64,000 bases of DNA from Eleginops maclovinus (taxonomy: Eukaryota > Chordata > Actinopteri > Perciformes > Eleginopidae). Both the position numbers and the translations under genes were made by a program. This document shows positions 54,701-64,000 of this stretch, one piece after another. The stretch's first letter is position 1; each line of letters opens with the position of its first letter. The notes under the pieces are model-generated. The model did no database searches and was not told the DNA's origin. It worked only from the letters and a program-made list of their open reading frames with translations. The stretch lies in NCBI RefSeq assembly GCF_036324505.1, contig NC_086362.1, positions 7,499,043 through 7,563,042 of the forward strand, in the 5' to 3' direction.

Positions 54701-57320
54701 AGCCGTCCTGTAGAGGGATTTTGCCTTTATGAATCTAGAACAATAATTGAATAAATACTTACATCTTACCCCATGAAACACACACTCCCAAGCTTGGCAC
54801 TGTCCCATAAATAACCCTTTATATTTATTTAATGGAACCTTCCAGAATAGTTTATTGTCCCACATCCTCCAATTTATTAATGCCCATTTGCAGTGTTCGC
54901 TCCATCCAGCAGCCCATGAGAGTGTCGTGTCAGCCCCTCCTGTCTTGTCAGAGAGTCTGTCAGTGCATTGAATGTGGGACAAGAGCATTAGCTATTCCTT
55001 TTGAAGCTGTTGTCTGTGCACAAAGTGCCCTAACTCCTGCAGAGCTGTAGCCAGAAGCCTCACACAGCACTTAGTGGGTTAAAACAGTCCCAATGGAGTA
55101 AGATTTCTGCACCCTTAGTCACTGGGCTGAATATTTGGCATGGCATGTATGTTGTGTATGATTATGCAGGCTGTAGTTTTCCTGCCTTTGAAGCCGTGTT
55201 GTGTTGATATGTGATGATATGCAGTTATTTATACACATGAGACTCTCTGAGGCCAAACAAGAGAGCGTGACCCTCCCTCAGAAAAGACCTGGAGACCCAG
55301 TATCCACGTGCTCTCTCAATATTAATGTGTCATTAAGCTGCATTCTGGTTTGTTCTATTGAATTAGTTTTACATAATGACTGTTATGAATTTTGCTTAGA
55401 GAGCACATTTAAGCAATCGGGGAATGAGGGGGGGTTAGTGCAGGAGAAGACTTGTATTATGAACTTCATTATGTGTGACAAGCAGCACAATATTGATGGA
55501 AGAGCGGGTCCCCATCATTGCACCGCGTTAAAACCTCTGCAGTGAATTAATGTACTATTCCTGATCCAGTAATTAACAATCATTCGGGGGCCATATCCTC
55601 TTTCAAGTAATCACTAATTGCAATAAGAATTTCAGTTTCCATTTAAGGCCAGATTACCAATGAGCATGCTATGCAAACCAGCCAACAGTTCTAGTTAAGC
55701 TCCAATTCCTTTTCTGTCTTTCTGCTTTGTGAGCACATACAATGTGGAGTTTGTTTCCTCAGCATTACAAAAGAGACATTTTTTATCATAATGCTGCAGA
55801 TAGAAAGCTGCGTGCTGCCTCAAGAAAATAGTTTATGCTCGTGTTTGTTCCATTGATTAGTATGTGTGGTTTATCTCCACTCTCTTTTTGTTTGTCTGTT
55901 TGGCATCGGGTCAGATGTTTCTCAACCCAGTACAGACAGTTAATTAATCCATAGAGGGCGTTGCTTTATAAACAACTGCAGTCACAACCATCAGCAAACA
56001 CACCCTTATTTATTCACATACTCTGATAATGATATTGCTGCGATGGGCTTTCAGAATACTTAAAGGATTACATAACGTTTATATACTTTTTACCCTCTTC
56101 CGATGTTAGCCGCCCCCTTTCAGTCCAGTTTGTCCCAATTGCTACCACAGTGACAATTCATCAATATCACAGTAAAATGGTGTGGTTTAAAGATGTCGAA
56201 TGAGGTTAATGGCATCTTCTTACAGTATGTCCAAAATGTAGTGGCGCATTTGCAGATTTCCACCCAATGTGTAGGGATTAATTATCGCCCTCCACAACCC
56301 CACCTCACCCTGCAAGTTAAAGATTCAGAGAGGAAATGGCCCTTTTCATGCAAATGAAATTGAATATGTCAGTCAGTATAATTGTGAAAACCGAGCCGCC
56401 TTAGACCGCTGTCTGTGCCGAATAGAAGTTCAAACTGAAAGTGGGTTTATTAATGTTCTCTTCTCCACTCTTTGATTCATGCTCTTTAATGGCTTGGCAG
56501 ATCCAACTTTAGTCTATAGTGGAGCTCTGATGACTTGAAATGTTTTTGCCATTATGAATGAATCTCTGATCTGTTTCAGAACAGTCGTTTAATGCAATGT
56601 TTGGCTGCGAGTTAAGCCAATATCAAACAAACTTGTAATGAATGCATATCCGACAGACTCTTTGAACCCAAATATCCTCTTAGTTCAGCATGACGATAGA
56701 AAGATATGAAATCATTAGTCTCACTTCCACAGTCCACTCGATCTTTAATGTTTCCCTGCAACAGGTACTTTAAGTTCACCAGAATTGGGCCTCTTTAAAA
56801 ATATGCTTTTGATTAAGAAGACCATTTCCATTTGCACATTAACATCTGGTATCAATGGCTTTGTTTTGGACAAACCTGACATTATAGAAAGGTGGTCCTG
56901 ATCAGAAATGAATACTTACTCTGCAAGCAAACTATTCTGTTAAACGTTTGCATATTAAAGAGATTGATCCTGGAGTTGTTGTTGAACAAATTGTTGTGAT
57001 ATTCAAGAGTAAAATATGAACTTAGGAAAATAGATGCCCCAGTGTTCAAGCATTGCTCAATAATTAGACTCTAAAGTGGTGAAAACAAACACAAGTTTAA
57101 GTAATAGCTACAAGAATAAAATGTCATGTTATATGTATGTTCTCCTTACATTATTGAAGGCTTCCAATATTATTGTTTCGGATAGCTTAGTGCTGGATTA
57201 GGGTAGCTAACCCTGGTATTCATTCATGGCTACCTCTCAAAGGAGATGCAGCAGAGGTAACAGCTTTCTAAAGAGACTCTTTACAAAGGCGAAACAGTAG
57301 TGTGCAAACACTTAACTAAT

Positions 57321-58065
57321 CGTATTTTCCGGACTACAAGGCACACCTGAATATTAGCCGCACAAGCTAAAATTAGGGGGAAATCCTGTTTTGTTCATAC
57401 ATTAGCCGCACCGGACTAAAAGCCGCTGGTGTTTCAATGTTTAATTACCATATGTAAGAGAATGTGCACAAAGGGGATTGTCAGAAAAGAGATGGCTGTT
57501 TGGGAACACATCCCTTTTATTAACATTTTGAAAAACAAGTTAACGGTACATATTTGCATAACATTTTACGTATATGTACAAGTACCGGTAATTACAAGTA
57601 TGAAACATGTACTGTGCTGTTTAAATGAGTAACAAATGTACTGTATAACAATAACCTACAGCACACCAGAAAAATATTATCGGCCTAAGGTGGGCTAAGG
57701 TGCAGTAACACGGCTTTAACAAGAAGAAAAGACAGTCATTCATCGCCATCTTTGTCTTCTTCCTGCGCACTAAAACCACCAAAGTCCTCTTCTTCAGTGT
57801 TTCGCGCTAATTCGTACGGCACTACTTTGCCTGGCGGACGGACTTGTGACCAACATACCACTCTTTTCCCCCGTGACTGTGTGTCTGATCACATGCCCTT
57901 CCGCCAGACAAAGTAGTGCCGTACAACAGCGGAACAAACCAAAACAAAACCTCTTACGATATCACAAAAATCATGAAAAATCCATAGAAAAGCCGCACCG
58001 GACTATAAGCCGCAGGGTTCAAAGCTTGTGCAAAAAGTAGCGGCTTATAGTCCGGAAATTACGGT
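57321..58065. mobile_element. Non-autonomous DNA transposon remnant with inverted ends (possibly pogo/Tigger-like)
   Basis: The left end reads CGTATTTTCCGGACTA. The right end is the near inverse, TAGTCCGGAAATTACGG. Each end also carries, in the same orientation, a subterminal unit GCCGCACCGGACTA(A/T)AAGCCGC-type motif (near 57404 and 57992). A TA follows the right end; the left flank has a TA a few bases out, so a TA duplication is possible but not clean. An open minus-strand stretch at 57739-57888 (stop at 57736-57738) ends in an acidic tail with VPYELARNTEEEDF, which could be the C-terminus of a decayed transposase. Family assignment is tentative; the inverted ends are clear. Confidence 0.7.
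57814..57924. repeat. Internal inverted repeat (hairpin) within the transposon remnant
   Basis: Arms 57814-57837 and 57901-57924 are 24 bp with one mismatch, separated by 63 nt. The left arm on the minus strand and the right arm on the plus strand would encode nearly the same peptide, PP(G/D)KVVPY, suggesting an inverted duplication of a coding segment. Confidence 0.85.
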
Positions 58066-58782
58066 AAATGATTTTGTCTGAGAGTAACATGACTGCAGAT
58101 AAATTGTTCCCCTATCTTATTACAGAAGCTTTTGTGTAATGGCTGCGGTGATCAACAAGATCATTGCAAAATCAGAGGTCGTCTTCACAGTGCGTGGTTG
58201 TGCACAGCGTTTGTTCATAGAGCACATCGCTTTGATTGCTGTCAAGGTTGTAGTTGCGGCATTATTCGGAGAAAACACAGGTTTCAATCAGCTTCTGTCT
58301 ACCTGGAGCCATACATGAGTCTACCAAAATGGATGTTTGTCAGCGGCGCACCTAAAATGGGGGTATGATGGTGCTATCAGCAGCCATGTCTGTGAAAACA
58401 CCATTACCTCCATGTCACGCCTCAATCACTCCCCATTGTGCGATGATTCCCCCCCCCCTCCTGCACTCCTCCCCTCACCTCCAGGGCTGATCTCCCCTAC
58501 ATGTCCTCGCAGTCTATCACAGCCGGCGTAGGGCGGCGCAGCGAGCCATAATGAATGGCCCCGGAGCGAAAACAGCCCCAATAGCATATCAATTACCCAT
58601 CAGCACCCTCTTGGCTGGGCGCCAGCATGCGCCACACCCCGGCAAAGTCAATGAGATAAGGTGCAAACGCAGATATAATGGTGCTTTTTGCCATGTACAA
58701 ATTACACGGTGTCAACTCTGCGTACCACCTGTCGGATCTGTCAGCCACTGAATGAGAGGGTGTCTCTGAGGTGTTTGTGTGT

Positions 58783-58809
58783 TGTGTGTGTGTGTGTGTG
58801 TGTGTGTGT
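58783..58809. repeat. Short (TG)n microsatellite
   Basis: About 13 TG units, followed by an interrupted TG block to about 58826. Confidence 0.9.
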
Positions 58810-60469
58810 TTGATAATGTGTGTGTGCATAGCATGAGGCAATCAGGTGATATTCCAGATTCATTTACCCGGTGGAAGCCAAGCTGCTTGCCTGTTTATCT
58901 GTCCAACCCTTTTTGATCGCTGACCACACATTTAGCACACACTTATGTCACCTCTCCATGAATCCTGCAGGTTAATGCCTCTCTGCTGGGAGGGAAAATC
59001 AGACAGCACATGGGCAGTGAAAAAGCACAATCACACATTTTCACACTCACAGATGAGGTGATTCAGATGGTTGGCATTACTGCAGCTGTGTGGCCACTAA
59101 TCGCCTGCTCAAGTGATTGATAAAAGGCAAACAGTTGCTCCGCAGGGGGACAGATGGAGCCACACCTCCCACTGACGCTGCCACTCGAGCCACAGAGGGG
59201 AATACAAGGGGGGTCAGAGTTAGCACTATGAATTTGCTATTGAAATCAGCCTTGATCATAATGATAAAGCTGGAATGTAAATCTCCAAATCAAAAAATCT
59301 CATCAGGGAGAGACGGTTTCCTTTGATTACTAATCACTTTCATGTCTTTTTATTCGGTTTCAAGCTCATGACCAGAAACTGATTTCCCTGGAGGGGAAAA
59401 AAGACTAAACAGAACTTAATTCCTGATTGTGGATTGTTGAATAGTTGACAAAGTCGACAAACTGTCCTTCTCAGTGTTGATGCTCTCTTCAGTGCTCACA
59501 GATCAAATCAGAACTAACTGTATTGTACATTGTTGTTAAACCTCCATGGGAAAGTCTGTGTCCAAACAAAGCCAACACTGTTCCACGTTGCTATTCTTTC
59601 ACCTCAACTCAACTGCATTTTTAGCATTTTTTATCCTCATTGCTTTTACACTTGACTTGTTGTGCTGAATTGAGGGACCAATTAGGAGAACAGAGCGCGC
59701 GTTTCAAGCAACTTATCATCAGGTGCGTGTCTCCTTTGTGTGTGGCCCAGTCCTCGTTCCGAGTGATGGGTTTCTACAGATCAGTGTTGTCTGCTACTGA
59801 ACCAGTACACAAGCTGCTGTTCCTCTGCAACAGTTTGGAAAATCTAAGCCTGTGTTATTAGAAAACACTGGAAGGCCACGTGATTATTGTCCAGTGAAAG
59901 AGCATGTATGATGTAAAAAAATGACTTATGTGGATGACACAGTCCACGGACAATCATCTTTTCATACAAATTATAACGAAGCAAACCTAAGTTCAAACGA
60001 ATGTTTAAAAATAAACTGAAAATGTATTTTAAAGCTTTCTTAATAGACTTTGTTTTGGGCCAGTGTCCCATGAGGACCAATATCCTCTTTACCATCAAAG
60101 GGAAGTTGTTACCACATCTTTCAAACCTTCTTCAACTGATTGATTTCAACACAAGGTGTCCTTTTATCGGAAAGAATTGTTAAAACTCCCTATAAAGTCT
60201 TAGTTATCCTGGAGAGGAAATTTCTGAGTTACATAGAAATACTGGGAATAAAATGCACTCTGTCCTTTACCTGCTGATCTAAACCCCTTATCCTCGGTTT
60301 CCTAAATAAAGTCTGAACAATGTCTGACCTCCAAAAGACAATCCTCTCGACAGCCACATGCTGAAACCTGAAACTTTGTTACTTCTGTCTCGATAAGAGA
60401 GATGAATTGCTCTGTCTGCAACGCTAGCTAATCACTCACTGTTATTCTTTTCTTGTTCTGTCTTTTCAG

Positions 60470-60615
60470 CACCACCAAAGTTTTTAAGAACCCCCAATGA
60501 CCAAACAGGCGTGCAAGGAGGCGTGGCATCCTTCATCTGCCAAGCTACCGGAGATCCACGGCCGAAGATTGTGTGGAACAAGAAGGGGAAGAAAGTCAGC
60601 AACCAGAGATTTGAG
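60470..60615 (+). CDS. ptprd-like: LAR-type receptor tyrosine phosphatase, Ig1 domain first-half exon
   Basis: The acceptor TCTTTTCAG precedes 60470; the donor TTTGAG|GTATTA follows 60615. The exon enters in phase 1 and leaves in phase 0 (146 nt). Starting with the split Thr codon it encodes 49 residues opening [15 protein letters not shown], with the first Ig cysteine in [11 protein letters not shown], the Ig tryptophan in KIVWNKK and a basic loop KKGKKV. In mammalian LAR receptors this lysine loop binds heparan and chondroitin sulfate chains, and it is fully retained here. The residues [19 protein letters not shown] agree with PTPRD as I remember it; PTPRS has a different stretch ([19 protein letters not shown]) and PTPRF has WMKKGKKV. 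The + strand and phases match the neighbouring exons. Confidence 0.95.
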
Positions 60616-62899
60616 GTATTAGGTCTATTGTTCTGATGTAAAATGCTCGACAAATGGGAATGCTTCAGCACTGCTTTTGGCTGTGCTCGCACATAATCCA
60701 TAGCGCAAAGCTTGCTTCCACCCCGACTTGCCACCACGCATTAGCAGCCTCTAATTACCATGCTGGCCAGGCTTTTAAACATGCATGACTTTTAATGAGC
60801 GAGTACACAAAATATCTGGGGACATATTTGTAATTAAATGAAAGACAAGAAAAGAGCAAATGGACAGAAAAAAAAAAAAGACTTGTGGTGTGACCCAGAT
60901 ACCTACATTAGCATCACGCCACATTTGCCAGCGTTATGTAAAGTGAAAGTAGCGCTTTCACATCCGAATATCCTTTTGCTTTGTGGCAGCCTTATCTTAA
61001 TGCATGTCCTACCCTACCCATTTTGGCTGAAGCTTTGATTTCTGGTCAGCTTTAATCTGCACTTGGGCTCAATACCCATGAGAAATAACACATCATCGCA
61101 GAGCACTGATAAGATTTCTATTAATTTCTGTGTCAGTCCTCGGGACTATCATGGTGTCACTCTCCCCCCTTTGCTGTAGATGCATTTATTTTCTTGCTTC
61201 TGCACAGCAGCAATGGCTTAACGGAGCTTTGAGACCTCTTCCCGCATCTTCTTGGTGTCTCATGCCCACAGAAATCTAATCTTATCAGAGTTCATCGCGT
61301 CTTCATAGCACGTAGAGCTGAATGCTAACACGCTTGTTCCATTCTCTCATTGCCTCACAGTGTTTGCCGGCTGCCGCCATTTCATGACTACCACCTCATC
61401 TAACAAAAACCCATTTCCTTTTGAAAGTGTCACAACTTCCTTTCTAATTCTGCTGCTTTAGATAAGAAAGGAGGCTGTTCTTTACCATTACTTGCTGTCA
61501 GCTTCACCGCAAACACCGCTATAGCTTGGCCAATGAAATGTTGAAATGTATTGTTGAATAAAACATGCACAGATATTTGGTGAACTGTAAAAAATGTTTG
61601 TAGGCCTCTGAGCGTGTGTGTGCGTGTGTGCGAGTGTGAGAGAACTGGAGGTCTTAGGCCTATCTGTATTGAAATCTACCTCTATGCTTAAAAAAAAAAA
61701 ATTGAGTTATGACACAGGGCTTTCTAAATCAGTGAGTATACATGTAGCATGCCAAAATAGCTGAATAAGCTACAACAAACACCTGTATGTAAACATTTTA
61801 TGTGTCGTTCGTCCAATACAGTCGGTCCTGTCTTTGTACCACTATCTCACCTTAGGGCTGGGCGATTAAATTGTCAATTATCATTTTGGCTAAATGTTAA
61901 GTTACAGTTGAAGACAAAAAAACTATTGTGCCGCAATCAATTTCAAATTATGTTCTAGTTCCAAAACACCCCTTTATTATAATGTGGTGTACTCTGTATT
62001 TAAGTCGGGAAAGACCCGTCTTGTAACTCAAATCCAGTCCCATTAGAAAATAAATGTGTGGGTGTGACATGTTTGCCATGTCATCACCGTTAATATAGAT
62101 ACAAGCAATGTGTCTGAAAATGCACTGCAGAGGTCTAGAATCTTATTTTCCCCCTCAAAGTGCACCAGATTTAAGTGTCACCTTTGAAATGTGTCCTTAG
62201 TCAATAAGTAATCCAGTTGAATAACCTTGATGCCAATTTTGATGGAATATAATGTAAATATTAATTCTAGCCATAATCGAGCAGCCCTATCTCACCTCAT
62301 GGTACAGCTGTCCGTAATCGTTTATCAAGCCACCTTTAACTGTTTGTGCTTGTTTCTGTCCCATCGACACCAATCCAATGTGATGCATTTTCCAGGGATC
62401 TAAGGATAACTTTAAGAGTGGGACACATTCAGATTTTAATCTCACTCGAAAATGGAAAATAAGAGCAAAAGTTTGGACCGAAAAGAAAGTAAAAATTCCC
62501 ATTCTTAAAGTTAGTCAGCCACATCGATTATTAAAAAAGTTAATGAAGAAATTCCTAGATGGTTAAAAGTTTAAGAGAAATTCACCAAAAAAAACAGCAT
62601 GTTTGAACACATAACTGAACATACGACTAAAAGATTAAAGATCATTATTTTTAAATCAAATATGCTCATTTTTGCACCATGATATTTACAAATTAACACC
62701 GATTTAGGAGGTTTAATATAAGTTTGGAGCAGTTTTTCTTTCTGTGATAGGAAGTACATCATGTCAGTCCTCATCAGTGTTGTTAGCCAAATGTCCTCGA
62801 TAGTGTTGTCTGTTGTCTCTCTTTCTCGCTGCGAAAGGTCCCCCGCTCATTGTGAGCCATAAAATCTCCTGTAACATATCGTATCTCTCGCACCTGCAG
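60616..62899 (+). other. Intron splitting the Ig1 domain
   Basis: This 2284-bp phase-0 intron carries the hAT-type MITE at 61853-62289 and an A run near 61690. Nothing else recognisable. Confidence 0.9.
61853..62289. mobile_element. hAT-type MITE with 8-bp target duplication
   Basis: The element runs from TAGGGCTGGGCGATTA to TAATCGAGCAGCCCTA, 16-bp inverted ends with two mismatches. A perfect 8-bp direct duplication TCTCACCT flanks it (61845-61852 and 62290-62297), the hallmark of hAT insertions. At 437 bp with no coding capacity it is a non-autonomous copy. The CAGGGCTGGGCGAT-like end is a common hAT theme in fish. Confidence 0.93.
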
Positions 62900-63041
62900 G
62901 TGATAGAGTTCGACGATGGTTCTGGTTCAGTGCTAAGAATTCAGCCTTTACGCACGCCCCGAGATGAAGCCATATACGAATGCGTTGCCTCCAACAGTGT
63001 TGGAGAGACGAGCGCTACCACCAGACTCACTGTTTTACGTG
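62900..63041 (+). CDS. ptprd-like: LAR-type receptor tyrosine phosphatase, Ig1 domain second-half exon
   Basis: The acceptor CACCTGCAG precedes 62900; the donor CGTG|GTAGGT ends the exon at 63041. It enters in phase 0 and leaves in phase 1 (142 nt, 47 codons plus one base). It encodes [20 protein letters not shown], then the [16 protein letters not shown] block holding the second Ig cysteine, and ends TTRLTVLR. This completes the V-type Ig1 fold begun in the previous exon. The [11 protein letters not shown] and [13 protein letters not shown] stretches favour PTPRD over PTPRS and PTPRF by my memory of the family. In mammals the next residue is Glu (REDQ), consistent with a codon split after G. 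Reading through the donor reaches a stop at 63086-63088, so it must be spliced. Confidence 0.95.
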
Positions 63042-63107
63042 GTAGGTCCTCCTCAGACACCCGAAAAAGACTAAACACACACCACTAACATTCCCCTTTT
63101 CCCCCAG

Positions 63108-63116
63108 ATAGCACAG
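63108..63116 (+). CDS. ptprd-like: Candidate 9-nt micro-exon in the Ig1-Ig2 linker of the LAR-type receptor
   Basis: The nine bases ATAGCACAG are flanked by a very strong acceptor (TTCCCCTTTTCCCCCAG) and a near-ideal donor (GTAAGTTT). A consensus branch point CTAAC lies at 63085-63089, about 19 nt before the acceptor. The intron separating it from the Ig1 exon would be 66 nt, short but plausible in fish. Phase fits: the upstream exon ends in phase 1, the micro-exon is symmetric, and inclusion would insert D-S-T after ...LTVLR and before the expected E-D-Q linker. I know of no LAR-family mini-exon here; meA lies within Ig2 and meB between Ig2 and Ig3. It could be a chance pairing of splice-like motifs. 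The next exon (Ig2) is outside the window. Confidence 0.55.
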
Positions 63117-64000
63117 GTAAGTTTGCATGGACTTGTTTTCTGTTTGTCTTGTCCTCTCTTCTTTGTTTCTTTCCGCCACACTGCACAGTCAAACCCAATT
63201 AGAGACTGTGGTTACGCTCACGTTGTGTATCCTAACTTGATAAGATTTAGTCCATTAGCTATTTAGCCAAGTAAGTTTCCGTTTCCAAGTGACTTAAGTC
63301 ATTTGCATACAGATTCCTGACACAATAATTAAGATGCCAGTTAAATTATGCAAATAGCAATCCATTCCTAGCCCGCGGTGGTTTAATGGAAAAGCTCAGC
63401 AATAATTTTCAAATCAGTCATTTTTCATCTCTGCACTTCAGCTTTGATATTCTTTAGGCCATGCAGTGTATTCTCATGTGATTAACAAGCATAATATTGT
63501 GTATGGTGCTATACTAGCTGCCAGTTGCTTGGATGCCAGCAACTTTCAGTGACCGGAAGAGCTACACAAACATGTGTAACAGCCAGGCAGAAAAGGTCAG
63601 CTCCTCTGTTTATTTCCAGAGAGCAAAGGGAATAAAAGTCAAATGACAAATATCAAGTTGGTTGACAGTGCCTCTTTTATAATATGCACTGAGCTAAATT
63701 TTTATCTTGATTACACACAACATTCCATTCAAAGGCAGATATGTGGTGGCCCTGAGCTCAAAAGGCTGAGTAATATCTCTCTGAAACACCACTTGTTCGG
63801 CTGTGAAAAGAGAAAATGGCTTTAGAGAAAAGCCTTGGGCTGCATGAATGAGGTGTGCACCATTATGTGCCACAATTACACAACATGGCAAATGAGTTTC
63901 TATTGAGAGGGGAGCTTCCATCCTATAGAAAAAAAAAAGCTGGCTCCGCCACTCTCCTCTCCCCTTCCCCTGCTTCTTATCTCACCAATGAGCCAACAAA
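63117..64000 (+). other. Intron continuing past the window
   Basis: I found no further Ig2-coding exon before the end; no GFP-x-IDMGPQL-type stretch is present in any frame. An A run lies near 63930. The gene continues downstream. Confidence 0.7.

Noticed and set aside
62813..63088. A 91-codon frame starting upstream of the second Ig1 exon
   Set aside because: Only the 62900-63041 part is coding; the rest is intron read in frame on both sides of clear splice sites.

Overview
The window looks like teleost genomic DNA: about 64 kb that is almost entirely intronic and intergenic. The teleost reading rests on a Tc1-like transposon with its hallmark D, D, E transposase, a hAT-type MITE, very dense and long (CA)n/(TG)n microsatellites, one very short intron (66 nt, if the micro-exon below is real), and coding exons of a vertebrate LAR-type receptor tyrosine phosphatase. 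No prokaryotic features, tRNA or rRNA genes, or CRISPR arrays were seen.

The one cellular gene I can support is the 5' end of a LAR-family receptor protein tyrosine phosphatase on the + strand, closest to PTPRD (delta) as I remember the family. Its parts, in order: (1) a candidate CpG-rich promoter and first exon at about 6.25-6.99 kb, with a CRE palindrome and a strong splice donor; (2) a signal-peptide exon at 38399-38572; (3) the first half of Ig domain 1 at 60470-60615; (4) the second half of Ig1 at 62900-63041; (5) a candidate 9-nt micro-exon at 63108-63116. Exon phases agree across all junctions (phase 1, phase 0, phase 1). The window ends before Ig2, so the remaining Ig and fibronectin III domains, the membrane segment and the phosphatase domains lie downstream. 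The link between the 6.9 kb exon and the 38.4 kb exon is inferred.

The introns carry mobile elements. A 1.6-kb Tc1-like transposon sits at 46361-47963 with long inverted repeats and a 340-codon transposase frame broken by one early nonsense codon. A palindromic DNA-transposon remnant lies at about 57321-58065. A 437-bp hAT-type MITE with a perfect 8-bp target duplication lies at 61853-62289, inside the intron that splits Ig1. A degraded teleost interspersed repeat is likely near 3.57-3.86 kb. Simple repeats include (TG/CA)n tracts of 80-210 bp at 8.5, 14.1, 21.2-21.6, 25.8, 36.6 and 51.6 kb, a (GGA)n tract at 32.9 kb, and strand-asymmetric pyrimidine and purine blocks near 32 kb.

The observation most worth a second look is the 9-nt micro-exon candidate in the Ig1-Ig2 linker. 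It would add three residues (D-S-T) at a place where I know of no described LAR-family mini-exon. The known ones, meA and meB, lie within Ig2 and between Ig2 and Ig3.
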